From NCBI GenBank assembly GCA_022457155.1, contig JAJGOT010000605.1, positions 186,001-250,000 on the forward strand: a stretch of DNA of 64,000 nucleotides, given 5' to 3'. Position 1 is the first letter of the stretch, and each line of letters starts with the position of its first letter. The notes beneath the pieces were generated by a model. It made no database searches. It saw nothing but the letters and a program-made list of their open reading frames with translations, and was not told where the DNA came from. Below, piece after piece: positions 57,001 through 64,000 of this stretch. The DNA comes from Cladopsammia gracilis (lineage: Eukaryota; Cnidaria; Anthozoa; Scleractinia; Dendrophylliidae). The position numbers and the translations under genes are program-made.

Positions 57001-60000
57001 GAGCATAACCCCTCGATTTGTTTGAATGAGCATGAATCTTGTGTCCCATCGGAAGAACTGTTGTGGTCACTTCCTACCAAAGCTCTAACCGAGTTATCAT
57101 CAGGGTTGTACTGCATGACCTTTCCCGCCTTTGAATCCGTATACACTACCTTCCCGTTCAAGGCGCATACTTGGTTTACCTCGTAGCAAGGAAGAGTCGA
57201 GTTGCATACAGCTTGTGTCACCGTCTTTGTGCTAAAAAATATAAGTTCACATTTGTACAGCCCACCTTGGATCGAGGCTCCTGAGAAGAATGCGCATTGG
57301 TCAAGTAGAGTAATAGACAAAAGGTTTACGATGCTGGATGGATAGGCAGTGAATTTCGTAGCATTGCCGTGAATGGTCATTCCATCAAATGTCAATGCTA
57401 TCTGATAGACATATTGACTCTCGTCATCACTACAAAATAACAAATCATTGCTTGCAGCACAGATAGCAGAAGGCTTACTAAGACGATTAGGATGTATCTG
57501 GACGTGTTCCGCACAGTCAATGCTCTTAGAAATGGCACCCAAGTGGTCGTTAAGTCTTTGGCGCAAAACGGGAACCGTTCCACCGGTTGGTAGAGATACT
57601 GCCTTTAAGTGACTCAGAAGTTCAGCTCGTCGCTTGAGTGAATTTGTACTTATTTTCACTTTTCCCTTGAAGTCGACAAAAGAAATTGTTGATTTTCCCC
57701 TTTCGCACAAGAATGCAATCTCATCGATGAAGCACAAGTTCCTAGCATCCCTCAGTCCATCTCGCACAACAGAGACATCTGCTGGCTGGTGCAATCTTAT
57801 TGTTAGGAGTCTTGATAAACCTGTCTCAAAGTTGTAATGAAGCGCAAGGATCGAGCCTGTTGGGCCATTAGAAACTGCGATCGGGTGAGGGCATACACCG
57901 CGTTGGTTACTTGTCCAAAATCTGTAATGTTCTGGTACGATAGTATGCACAACGAACTTAACGTCCTCCAGCACTTTGAGAACTTCTGGCCGCGTTAAAC
58001 GAATAATGGGTTCGACAGCCATTCTGTCTTTATTTCTAACACATTCAAGTGAAAGCAGTTTTCGAAGCTTCTTTTTGATAAACGCCTCCGCATTGTCACG
58101 TAAGCTTCGAAGCAACACGAGATTGCTAAATTCACCGTCTATTTGATAAACCAGTTCGACCAGCTGCACTTACAGCTTTTTCCAACGCGAACGACATCTG
58201 GCAAGGGAACTACGAATTGTTGTTGTTGTATCTGCCATGTCACTTAAGCGAACAAGTGCCTTCTTGTTGCACTCCTCCCAGTCGGTTGCTACTGCCATGA
58301 CAACTAACTTTTGGCACGTCACGTTTCTATCTAAGCAGGAATCACATGCCCTTAAAGATGGGTGATAAGAAACTTGTCCCTTGTTCTTGCAGCTTGCACA
58401 GACCGATTTTGCTTTTAGGCACTCTTCGCATTTGCTCATTGCTACACATTTTGAGGCCTCACTCATCACAATATGTTTAACTTTCAATAGAAAGGATCGT
58501 TTCATTGAATACAGTGTTGTTTTATCTACCAAACTTGATAAAGTAATTAACATTTTAGCCCTTACTTTGAAGATAATTTGAAGCTTTTCTTTTCTAGGGA
58601 AGGAACCCATTAAATTGCGCGGGAAGTTTTCAACCAATCACAGGCTGACTTTTGAGATACAACTTTATATTGACTTCTCAAAAGCAGGCAAAAGTTTAGG
58701 CAAAAGTATCTGAGAATCATGACACAACAGCAGGGCGTCTCTTCGGCTCGCTTACGAGCCGCTGTTCTGGAAATGAGTCCGCCAAGGAGGATCCCGGGGC
58801 TGTAAAGTAATTTGAAGACAGGAAATTCTATAATTGACGAAATTTGGAATTAATGTGGTTACGTCTGGTGAAATAGAGCCCACCAAAGGATCTGGACATT
58901 TCCTGCGCTAAAAATAAATTCAAAATGCTCTTCTTTCTGAATACAAACATCCCTATAACGTCGGACCATGTCGGTTGTCGGTTAGAATTTATTTGTCGCT
59001 AGTCGGTAATTTTTTCCTCGTTTTGTCGGTAGTCAGTAATATTTTTCGTCCTTTGTCGTTAGTCGGTTAACCCCATTCACACCCTCAAGTAATGTGGTAC
59101 ATGTTGAAAAGGAAAATTCTATTTGGTTTGTTCAATGATTCAAATTTAGCACTGCTAATGAACTGATTTCTTTTTTATTTGTACAATAAAACTGGAACTG
59201 TTTTCTGTGAGGCAGGAGCTTTTTGTTTGTTTGTTTGTAACTTTGCCGGGCTTTTCAAGTTCAAGTTCATTTTATTCACACTTATTCAATTACAATATAC
59301 CAACATTAAGGAAATAAAAAAAGCAAGAACAGAGCTAACTATAAATTGAATTAAACATAACAAAAGAAGAGTGTGTAGCAGCCAAAGGAGCCAAGCTTTC
59401 GAGTTGGCTACTACCACATACAGTTGCAAGTGGGTGGAGGTTATACTGTACTTTTAGTAACTAGTTGTGAAGCTCTGGCTAAATTAATCACATTGAGAAG
59501 GAGAGTATATATGAGTTATAATAACTATTTAAATGAAATAATTAAATAAATAGAATTAAATAATTTTTATTTATTTTATTTATTTATTTTATTTATCCAG
59601 GGGCATCCAATTTAGCAGAGCTAGTTTAAATGGAGCCCTGACACAACACAAAAACAAAGACATTAAAAGATTAAAACTAGAAAAATTAGTTAAGTTACAG
59701 AGGCAACATGTATCGCAGGCGTTACTGTTTAAAATGGCGCTTTAGCTTGATTTTAAATTCGCTAAGCGTCTCTACTTGTCTAATGATTCTCGGTAGGGTG
59801 TTGTAGGTCCGAGCACCGTTTATTCTGAAGCTACCTTGGTATTTAGTAGTTTTTGCGAAGGGAGGGCGCAGCAAATCACGGCTTCTGGTGTTATAGCCAT
59901 GTAAAAGGTGTGCATGCCTAAACTCTGAAAGTAAGTACGAAGGGGCTATTGCGTGAAGACACTTATGGACTAAGACGCATTTGAGATAATTTCTGCGTGC

Positions 60001-63000
60001 TTGTAAGTTGGGCCAGCCAAGTGTTGATTTTAACTCCTCAGCCCCGATAGATCGACCTTCAATAATACATGCCGCGCGTCTATTTAGCTTATCTAGATAA
60101 GTTTTGCTTCCAACCCCGCAACTGTCCCAGACAGGTGAACAGTAATCGAACAATGGCAAGACTATAGTATTATACTATAAATTAGAGTTGTTTAATAATA
60201 GTTTTATGTATCTTTAAAGAGGCTGTGTCATGGGTTTTTTGTTGTGCTTTCATCAAAAGTGCACAAAATTTCAACAAAGCACCATTACTGAAACATAAAA
60301 TTACTCTTAGAACACCGAGACGAGAACATTTATTGATTACTCGATTAAGTAAGAGCAAACCACAATTTCTTTTTTGCGATTTTCTCGAGACACACGGGGA
60401 CAACTTGAAGTGGGCCACAGACCTAGTTACTTTGGCTTTTGCTTGGCAGCACACATTAGAAAGCCACACTATCTACAGGTGCCGATACAGTGACTTTCTA
60501 TTACCACACGAACCCCTTAACAACTTGTCTTTCCTTTCAGACACAGGAAATCGGTTCCAGTACACATTTCTTGGGTCAGAGCTCTCTGGTTGCTCACTTT
60601 GGACTGGGGCCAAACAGCGGTAATGTCACCCTTAATGTCACGTGGCAATCTGGTCTCATGGTGACATACAGTAACGTGCCTCCTAATACAAGACTACGAG
60701 TTATGCAGCCTAACAGGTAACTAAGGACTGTTACCGATTCAAAACAGCTGATCCGGTAATATAAATGATAAAAAATAGCACTGTGATTGATTCCCTGAGT
60801 CAAGGCCTGAATTTTGCTGCATCGAACGCAAAGATGGATCGCTAACGAATTACTTAATCGTAATTTGACTAATTTATCTTTTAAAAAGCTATTTGTTTAA
60901 AAAGAAACCTGTCTGTGAATGAAATTCCAGTGTGACCATATTAGACTATTGAGCAGTACTTTCTTGTAGTGTTGTGTATTTTGTAGCCTGCGAATACAGT
61001 CGCCTCTCATCGCTCCAGGCCGCTAGCGCTAGGGGCGTTCGCGCGAGAGAATGTCTGCGATTTGCTTTGAGAAATTCCATACTGATGACGTAAATCACCC
61101 GTCGCTAATCTCGTATAATTGTAATAATGCATGCAGTGAAACCAAATGAAATGAAAGGTGTTGACAGGCCTATCACAAATCTTACTAGCGCCTGGCGAGT
61201 ATGACCTTTGTTCACTCGTTAACTTTAACTTTAACTTTATTACTTCCATCACTACTTAATACAATTAATAATATAAATATTCTCAATAACAAGCTTTAAA
61301 ATCAAAAGTATAGAAAAGCAGAAATGCTTGAAGTAATAGACCCCCTTCAACGTTTTTAGTTGGTTTGATTTTTACAGTTTAGCCCTGATCATTGTCTTTT
61401 AAAGAACTACCCATTTTGTATGAAATAAAGGAAGGTTATTTATAGATCCATCTAGCAAAGGTTGTGATTTATTTGTCCATGAGGATGTAGACACACAGGG
61501 TTGTATTGTGTTACAAAGGATAACATTTCCTTGTGTGCTTGTATTTCTTAGTGCAATGATTTACTATTTCCGTTTTACATCTTTGCCGTGTATTGGCAAA
61601 AGAAACTGCCATTTTTTGTTCCCGGCCATTATGGTCTTTCCGCTAAAAGCAGACTGATTATGATAATTACGGGAATGGATTCTTCTTCCCGTGTATCGCT
61701 GATAAATGTTCATTCATCCACACGTGCACGAGTGGCGCCGTTGGAAAAATCAGTGACTTGCCATATCTGGTCGGTAAATTGACAAAAACAGAAAAACCTC
61801 TTCACCGCAGATAAAACTATAAAGAGCCTGAAACTGACTTGCTTGTAACGTCAAAACAATAAATATAGGACAATTAGATTGAACACAGAGTCGAACATTT
61901 TCTATATAACGACAGACAAGATTGATCCTCGCAACTGGCGAGCATAATTATTTAAAATTATCAAGTTGACCAATCAGCGCTCCTGTGTGGATTAGGACAG
62001 ATTTACGTCATCCGTATGGAATTTCTCTGAGTAAATCGCAGACGCTCTCTCGCGCGAACGCCCCTAGCGACCGGGAGCGATGAGATGCGGCTGTATTCGC
62101 AGGCTATGTATTTTGCAGTGTAAAGTGTTTTTAGCGTTTAAATTTTTGGATGAAATTCTAAAAGCTAGGTGACCAGGATTAAATAAATTTAAAGCTATTG
62201 AAGAGTAATTTTCCGTGGTGCTGTTTTTTCAATGTTCAAATTGAAATCTTGGATGTTCTGCGGAATTAACGGTCTACTGACTATTTTAAACGTTCCTTTT
62301 AGTTCTGATTCAGGGAAAACGTTTCCATATTCTTCTCTCGACAAATGTTTCTCTTTACAAGTTACAGCGATTGCTGAACAGGTAGGCCAGAGTACTCAAT
62401 CTCTTAGTAAATACCCAAAATGGTCCCTCTGCCAAGGAATATTTCCGTATTAAGGTTACAGTGTACCTTCGGGGGTGTCTCCAGTATAACAGCTCTAGTG
62501 TCTTAAGATTACACTTAACATGCCTAAACCCAGATATCAAATTAAAGCTTATAGAGCTGGCTATCTAAATATGGAAACCATTTGCTAATAAAGTGTATTG
62601 TCGAATTTTTTACGACGTCTAAATTCGAACGTCCGAATCAGCTTTAAAACGCTATAACTCAAAGCGATTATTGTATTTTGCTAATTTGATTTGTTCTCGG
62701 GTTTCCGAACACGAAGCGCTAAAAAAACGTGTCGGCGATTTCCCATATTCAATTGCAATGAAAAGTTACAGAATATTTTCGAAAAAGGGAGAAAAAAAAT
62801 TGGAATGATCGCACGGAAATGGCTCTTGACGAAAAAGTTTTCGGAAATAAGAAATTCGCCGACACGTTTTTGTTGATTATATGTTAGCCTAACTTCTGTC
62901 CAAATTTGAGGAAAATCGAACAAATTTCCTTTGAGTTATAGCTCTTTAAAGTGTCCCCAACAAGCGAAAAATTAACTTTGAGAAAACAGCGCTTAAAAAA

Positions 63001-63491
63001 AAATTTCGCCTCATAAACAAACTCCGCCCACAAAAGTTATACTGTCATTTCTTCGTCAATTTTCACTATTTTTCGATAACTTTTTTTTTGAATGAAAGTT
63101 CATTCTGTAAACTTTATTTTGACGCCAAAAAAAAATTTTCGATAAATTTTCGATCTGAAGGTACACTGTAACCTTAAAATACCGAAATTCGAAACTGAAA
63201 AATGGAATATTTTTAAAAAAACCCTCATCTTTAAAAGACACTTATGGTGAAGCAAGACAATTAGCAAAATTAGGCTTGACAAGAAACAATAACAACAAAT
63301 ACAACAAAAATGTTTCGGACTAAGTTCATATTGAAATAAAATCAATAACTTATTTTCAGGCTGTTCTGATTATAGACGAGCAAATAAATGTCCCAAGGTA
63401 CGCGCCCTATTAACGTACATTCAGTTGAGTCTCTAAACATTAATGGATGATACACTTTATTTTAAGTAGTATATACCATTTACCGAGCCGG

Positions 63492-63543
<52 letters not shown>

Positions 63544-64000
63544 TGAAACAGTGAGATAATATAACGAAAATGATGCTTTTTAACTCATTTATTCCTGTCA
63601 ACGATTACAATTTTCGCGCGCAAATTGGTGGGAGGTGAGTTTCAGCAGCCAATCAGAGCGCGCCAACAATGCTATCCACTGTTTCAGTATATACTAATAT
63701 TTCGGTGAATAGTTGTTAACTATTCACCTCCAGGCATTGTTGTGGATTTCTCACGTGAATTTTCTCACAGAAAATAAAGGAAAAATAAAGATCATTTTAC
63801 AGTGGGGTGATAGTTTCGTGATGTTGAGTTGGAAAGATAAAGCATTATATGATTGCGAATAGAACCTACAGTATTCCTGACATGCCTAAGGGTTTCGCGT
63901 TGCAGTGAAATGACTTCATCCGGGTTGTTTAAACTTTTTTTTTCTCCAGCCTTCTAAGTCAACAGTCACTGTCAATCCAGATGGGAAAACAGTAAAGTTT
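41705..64000 (+). CDS. CRTAC1: CRTAC1-like FG-GAP/VCBS repeat protein with ASPIC/UnbV domain (3' end outside window)
   Basis: Exons: 41705-42037, 47109-47340, 48704-49017, 49486-49532, 50023-50125, 51017-51145, 52155-52331, 52744-52831, 53495-53562, 54282-54348, 54670-54778, 55285-55363, 60541-60716, then a probable exon from 63950. Phases agree through exon 13 (640 residues plus two bases). Residues 1 to ~32 look like a signal peptide. Seven DxDxDGxxD calcium-binding repeats follow (GDYDGDGMED, ADFDQDGDLD, GDFDRDGYVD, DFDNDGWPE, GDWDNDGYLD, MDFDNDGYLD, WDYDDDGDED), consistent with a seven-bladed propeller. Residues ~565-635 form the ASPIC/UnbV domain (GARVQVTMGN, HFGLGPNSGNV, VTWQSGLMV). The family is extracellular matrix/secreted; the cnidarian function is unknown to me. 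Human CRTAC1 is about 661 residues and ends in an EGF-like domain, which is not visible before the window stops. Confidence 0.88.
42161..42410. mobile_element. TIR MITE, family ATACTGAAACAGTG, copy 2
   Basis: Reverse orientation relative to copy 1. TTAGTATATACTGAAACAGTG ends bound 42161-42345, and the CTCGGTAAATATCCACCACT flank follows. It lies in CRTAC1-like intron 1. Confidence 0.65.
44455..44578 (+). mobile_element. LINE-like 3' tail with (GTCT)n
   Basis: Sequence around GAGAACATAGAATTTTATTT ends in AAATAAAGGT and a (GTCT)n run, the usual form of a CR1/L2 3' end. No coding part remains. Confidence 0.4.
45023..45300. mobile_element. TIR element with duplicated core
   Basis: Ends CCGGACAAACGGTGCAACTT and inverse CCGGATACACGGTGCAACTT. 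The inside is a ~113-base unit (TTGTTGCGCGCAACGTCGCA) present twice in tandem. It is in CRTAC1-like intron 1. Confidence 0.55.
45475..45560 (+). repeat. tRNA-derived SINE head, copy 2
   Basis: Shares GAGAAGCT.GGTGGTAC and GTAGGCTATGTAAG with 4130-4215. The B box GGTTCAATCC is intact and the A box has two changes. It lies in CRTAC1-like intron 1. Confidence 0.5.
45561..47108. other. CRTAC1-like intron 1, distal part
   Basis: No gene seen. A hairpin with arms CCTCTCACAAA/TTTGTGAGAGG lies at ~46871-46923, and a lone TAGCCTGCGAATACAG at ~46369 matches the end of the MULE-like element at 60984. Confidence 0.4.
47109..47340 (+). CDS. CRTAC1: CRTAC1-like exon 2, first calcium repeat
   Basis: Encodes QAGFHHVHRS and GGAAVGDYDGDGMEDIYF, the first FG-GAP/VCBS repeat. 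Acceptor CTTCACAG, donor GTAAGT, phase 1. Confidence 0.92.
48290..48570 (+). mobile_element. LINE-like 3' tail with (CTAT)n
   Basis: An AT-rich stretch ends ACACTTAAATAAAGTTT followed by (CTAT)n. A 60-codon frame just upstream (48106-48288) could be the last bit of its protein, but I do not recognise it. Confidence 0.35.
48704..49017 (+). CDS. CRTAC1: CRTAC1-like exon 3, repeats 2 and 3
   Basis: Encodes GDGTFTDVTKDTGI, WADFDQDGDLDLYVT and GDFDRDGYVDIYVTEW. Acceptor CATTAG, donor GTGATT, phase 0. Confidence 0.93.
49486..49532 (+). CDS. CRTAC1: CRTAC1-like exon 4 (47 nt)
   Basis: A short exon encoding PSASRLLRNKGHVSPG, matching the leucine-rich strand after each calcium loop. Acceptor ATTTCAG, donor GTAGGT, phase 2. 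Confidence 0.8.
49587..49925. mobile_element. TTAA-flanked MITE, family T1 copy 2
   Basis: Same interior and same left end (GGGGCTATGTCACC) as 31529-31917. The right end is more decayed. It sits in CRTAC1-like intron 4, so one family occupies introns of two neighbouring genes. Confidence 0.55.
50023..50125 (+). CDS. CRTAC1: CRTAC1-like exon 5
   Basis: Encodes NFEDFTLNARVDMDGYYNGS and YTYGSSFT. It completes a split Gly codon and ends in phase 0 at GTAAGA. A 106-bp satellite variant starts about 95 bases downstream. Confidence 0.8.
50215..50870. repeat. ~106-bp variant of the same satellite, array C
   Basis: Units contain TTTGAGTCTGTGGATGAAAT and GTGACCATTCAAATGAAAGC, but are ~106 bases long with an added GTTTATTATGCTGTACAAGG segment. 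In CRTAC1-like intron 5. Single decayed units flank the MULE-like element at ~60910-60974 and 62107-62235. Confidence 0.85.
51017..51145 (+). CDS. CRTAC1: CRTAC1-like exon 6, repeat 4
   Basis: Encodes DFDNDGWPELLVTAGYGD and FTECTKSCGLSAMQ. Acceptor TTGCAG, donor GTATTC. Confidence 0.9.
51832..52113. repeat. 16-bp minisatellite (AGACAAGTGGTCGCAT)
   Basis: About 17 units with few variants, ending ~40 bases before the acceptor of CRTAC1-like exon 7. Three frames are open on the minus strand only because of the repeat. Confidence 0.9.
52155..52331 (+). CDS. CRTAC1: CRTAC1-like exon 7, repeat 5
   Basis: Encodes HAIGDWDNDGYLDWFST, NVLYRNQRGRQFEDATNQ and a Cys pair (CSMSGC). The acceptor lies only ~40 bases after a 16-bp minisatellite. 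Confidence 0.92.
52744..52831 (+). CDS. CRTAC1: CRTAC1-like exon 8, repeat 6
   Basis: Encodes GGMGWGAAFMDFDNDGYLDF and ISASG. Acceptor GAGCAG, donor GTACGT, phase 1. Confidence 0.92.
53495..53562 (+). CDS. CRTAC1: CRTAC1-like exon 9
   Basis: Encodes GSDSSKMHLWQNLGAGQNGK. Acceptor TTGCAG, donor GTAAAT, phase 0. Confidence 0.85.
53650..53830. mobile_element. TIR MITE, family GTTTTCAATTGAGTG, copy 4 (partial)
   Basis: Left end AGAACGGTTTTGAACTGAGTG and interior GGTTTTGCATTGCTACGCCT match copy 2. The right end is truncated. It lies in CRTAC1-like intron 9. Confidence 0.5.
54282..54348 (+). CDS. CRTAC1: CRTAC1-like exon 10
   Basis: Encodes VSALYGLSGKGKGRGLLKWD and the start of repeat 7. Acceptor TTTAAG, donor GTAATA, phase 1. 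Confidence 0.85.
54670..54778 (+). CDS. CRTAC1: CRTAC1-like exon 11, repeat 7
   Basis: Completes WDYDDDGDEDIIVCNN, then VYQYQQKEPNNWIRIRVVH, entering the ASPIC/UnbV region. Donor GTTAGC, phase 2. Confidence 0.9.
55285..55363 (+). CDS. CRTAC1: CRTAC1-like exon 12, ASPIC/UnbV start
   Basis: Encodes CDSIGARVQVTMGNSHTQ, the GArV..g core of ASPIC/UnbV. Donor GTGAGG, phase 0. The next intron is long because it hosts the 55397-59086 insertion and a LINE tail. Confidence 0.9.
55397..59086. mobile_element. 3.7 kb inverted-repeat insertion with 6-bp target duplication
   Basis: The left end GAGGGTCTGAATGGGG (55397-55412) is matched inversely by CCCCATTCACACCCTC (59071-59086). AAGTAA flanks both sides (55391-55396 and 59087-59092). 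Inside each end are direct copies of a TCGGTTGTCGGTTA motif (55423-55500 and 58975-59070). The body is the decayed minus-strand gene. The structure suggests a cut-and-paste DNA transposon of unassigned superfamily, sitting in a CRTAC1-like intron. Confidence 0.6.
56020..58637 (-). pseudogene. decayed single-exon gene, unrecognised family, inside an inverted-repeat insertion
   Basis: Reading on the minus strand, an open frame from 58637 stops at TAA 58170-58172 and resumes in the same frame to 56919. The coding sense then shifts frame near 56960 and continues to 56389, and traces persist to about 56020 with further shifts and a stop. Visible parts: a Cys-rich segment (CEEC, CASC, CDSC spacing) suggesting zinc binding; a SAP-like stretch (LPTGGTVPVLRQRLNDHL); repeated propeller-like strands (GKVVYTDSKAGKVMQYN); and a C-terminal acidic/basic helical region. 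I see no transposase, reverse transcriptase or recombinase motif. It has no introns and opposes the host gene whose intron it occupies. It could be a transposon cargo gene or the element's own unrecognised protein. Confidence 0.6.
59565..60180 (-). mobile_element. CR1-like LINE, 5'-truncated reverse transcriptase tail
   Basis: The frame 60159-59722 encodes the last ~145 residues of a non-LTR reverse transcriptase (PLFDYCSPVWDSCGVG, LDKLNRRAA, YNTRSRDLLRPPFAKT, RINGARTYNTLP). After the stop comes a 3' UTR and an AATAAA-like A/T repeat tail reading out to ~59565. The 5' part is missing, as is usual for dead copies. Confidence 0.8.
60541..60716 (+). CDS. CRTAC1: CRTAC1-like exon 13, ASPIC/UnbV end
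   Basis: Encodes TQEIGSSTHFLGQSSLVAHF, GLGPNSGNVTLNVTWQSG and NTRLRVMQPN. Acceptor CTTTCAG, donor GTAACT, phase 2. Confidence 0.93.
60984..62106. mobile_element. Mutator-like non-autonomous element, 9-bp target duplication
   Basis: Terminal inverted repeats of ~110 bases start TAGCCTGCGAATACAG on both ends. The identical 9-mer TGTATTTTG lies immediately outside (60975-60983 and 62107-62115). A 9-bp duplication with long inverted repeats fits MULE-type elements. No transposase is visible inside. Confidence 0.75.
63474..63731. mobile_element. TIR MITE, family ATACTGAAACAGTG, copy 3 with (AT)n
   Basis: The core is 63539-63697. The left flank after ACCGAGCC is replaced by a (TA)n run at ~63496-63541, and the right flank has GGTGAATAG..CTATTCACC. 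It lies in the last CRTAC1-like intron. Confidence 0.65.
63950..64000 (+). CDS. CRTAC1: CRTAC1-like terminal exon, start only (cut by window)
   Basis: A strong pyrimidine tract and CTCCAG acceptor precede a frame reading PSKSTVTVNPDGKTVKF. It needs phase 0, so a small exon must lie between 60716 and here. Two candidates fit: 62303-62381, or 63376-63397 encoding RANKCPK. Confidence 0.5.

Overview
The window looks like nuclear DNA of an invertebrate animal, most likely a cnidarian and possibly a stony coral. The basis is intron-rich genes with GT-AG splicing, AT-rich sequence, dense small inverted-repeat transposons, long palindromes, minisatellites and fragments of CR1/RTE-like retrotransposons. 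The taxonomic call rests on general impression and was not tested by any search. No bacterial operon, CRISPR array or intact tRNA/rRNA gene was seen.

Three multi-exon host genes can be rebuilt exon by exon with consistent reading phase. (1) Plus strand, 7491-19111: a D-glutamate cyclase (DGLUCY-like) gene. It fuses an N-terminal DUF1445 domain to a C-terminal DUF4392 domain in five exons, about 611 codons as modelled. (2) Minus strand, 38115-22751: a secreted or membrane-anchored animal haem peroxidase in 13 exons, 665 residues. It has a signal peptide, a peroxidase domain, a C-terminal membrane helix and a short cytosolic tail. The Asp that normally carries a covalent haem ester is a Ser. 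(3) Plus strand, 41705 to beyond the window end: a CRTAC1-like secreted protein with a signal peptide, seven calcium-binding FG-GAP/VCBS-type repeats and an ASPIC/UnbV domain. Its last exons are uncertain or cut off. Genes 1 and 2 converge (19111/22751). Genes 2 and 3 diverge from a 3.6 kb spacer (38116-41704). I see no functional pathway joining them.

Region by region. 1-7490 holds satellite repeats, palindromes, a tRNA-derived SINE head and an RTE-like reverse transcriptase tail. 7688-13742 (DGLUCY intron 1) is a nest of inverted-repeat elements, one carrying a broken Crypton/DUF3504-like recombinase fragment. 15.5-21.7 kb carries several minisatellites and a duplicated block. 22.7-38.1 kb is the peroxidase gene, with a Harbinger-like MITE, a Tc1/mariner remnant, TTAA-flanked MITEs and an 88-bp satellite array in its introns. 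41.7-64 kb is the CRTAC1-like gene. Its introns hold a 3.7 kb inverted-repeat insertion (55397-59086) with a decayed, non-transposase-looking coding region, a CR1-like LINE tail and a Mutator-like element with a 9-bp target duplication.

The best candidate for something undescribed is the 55397-59086 element: terminal inverted repeats, an apparent 6-bp target duplication, subterminal direct repeats, and a cargo gene with a Cys-rich zinc-binding-like segment, a SAP-like motif and propeller-like repeats.
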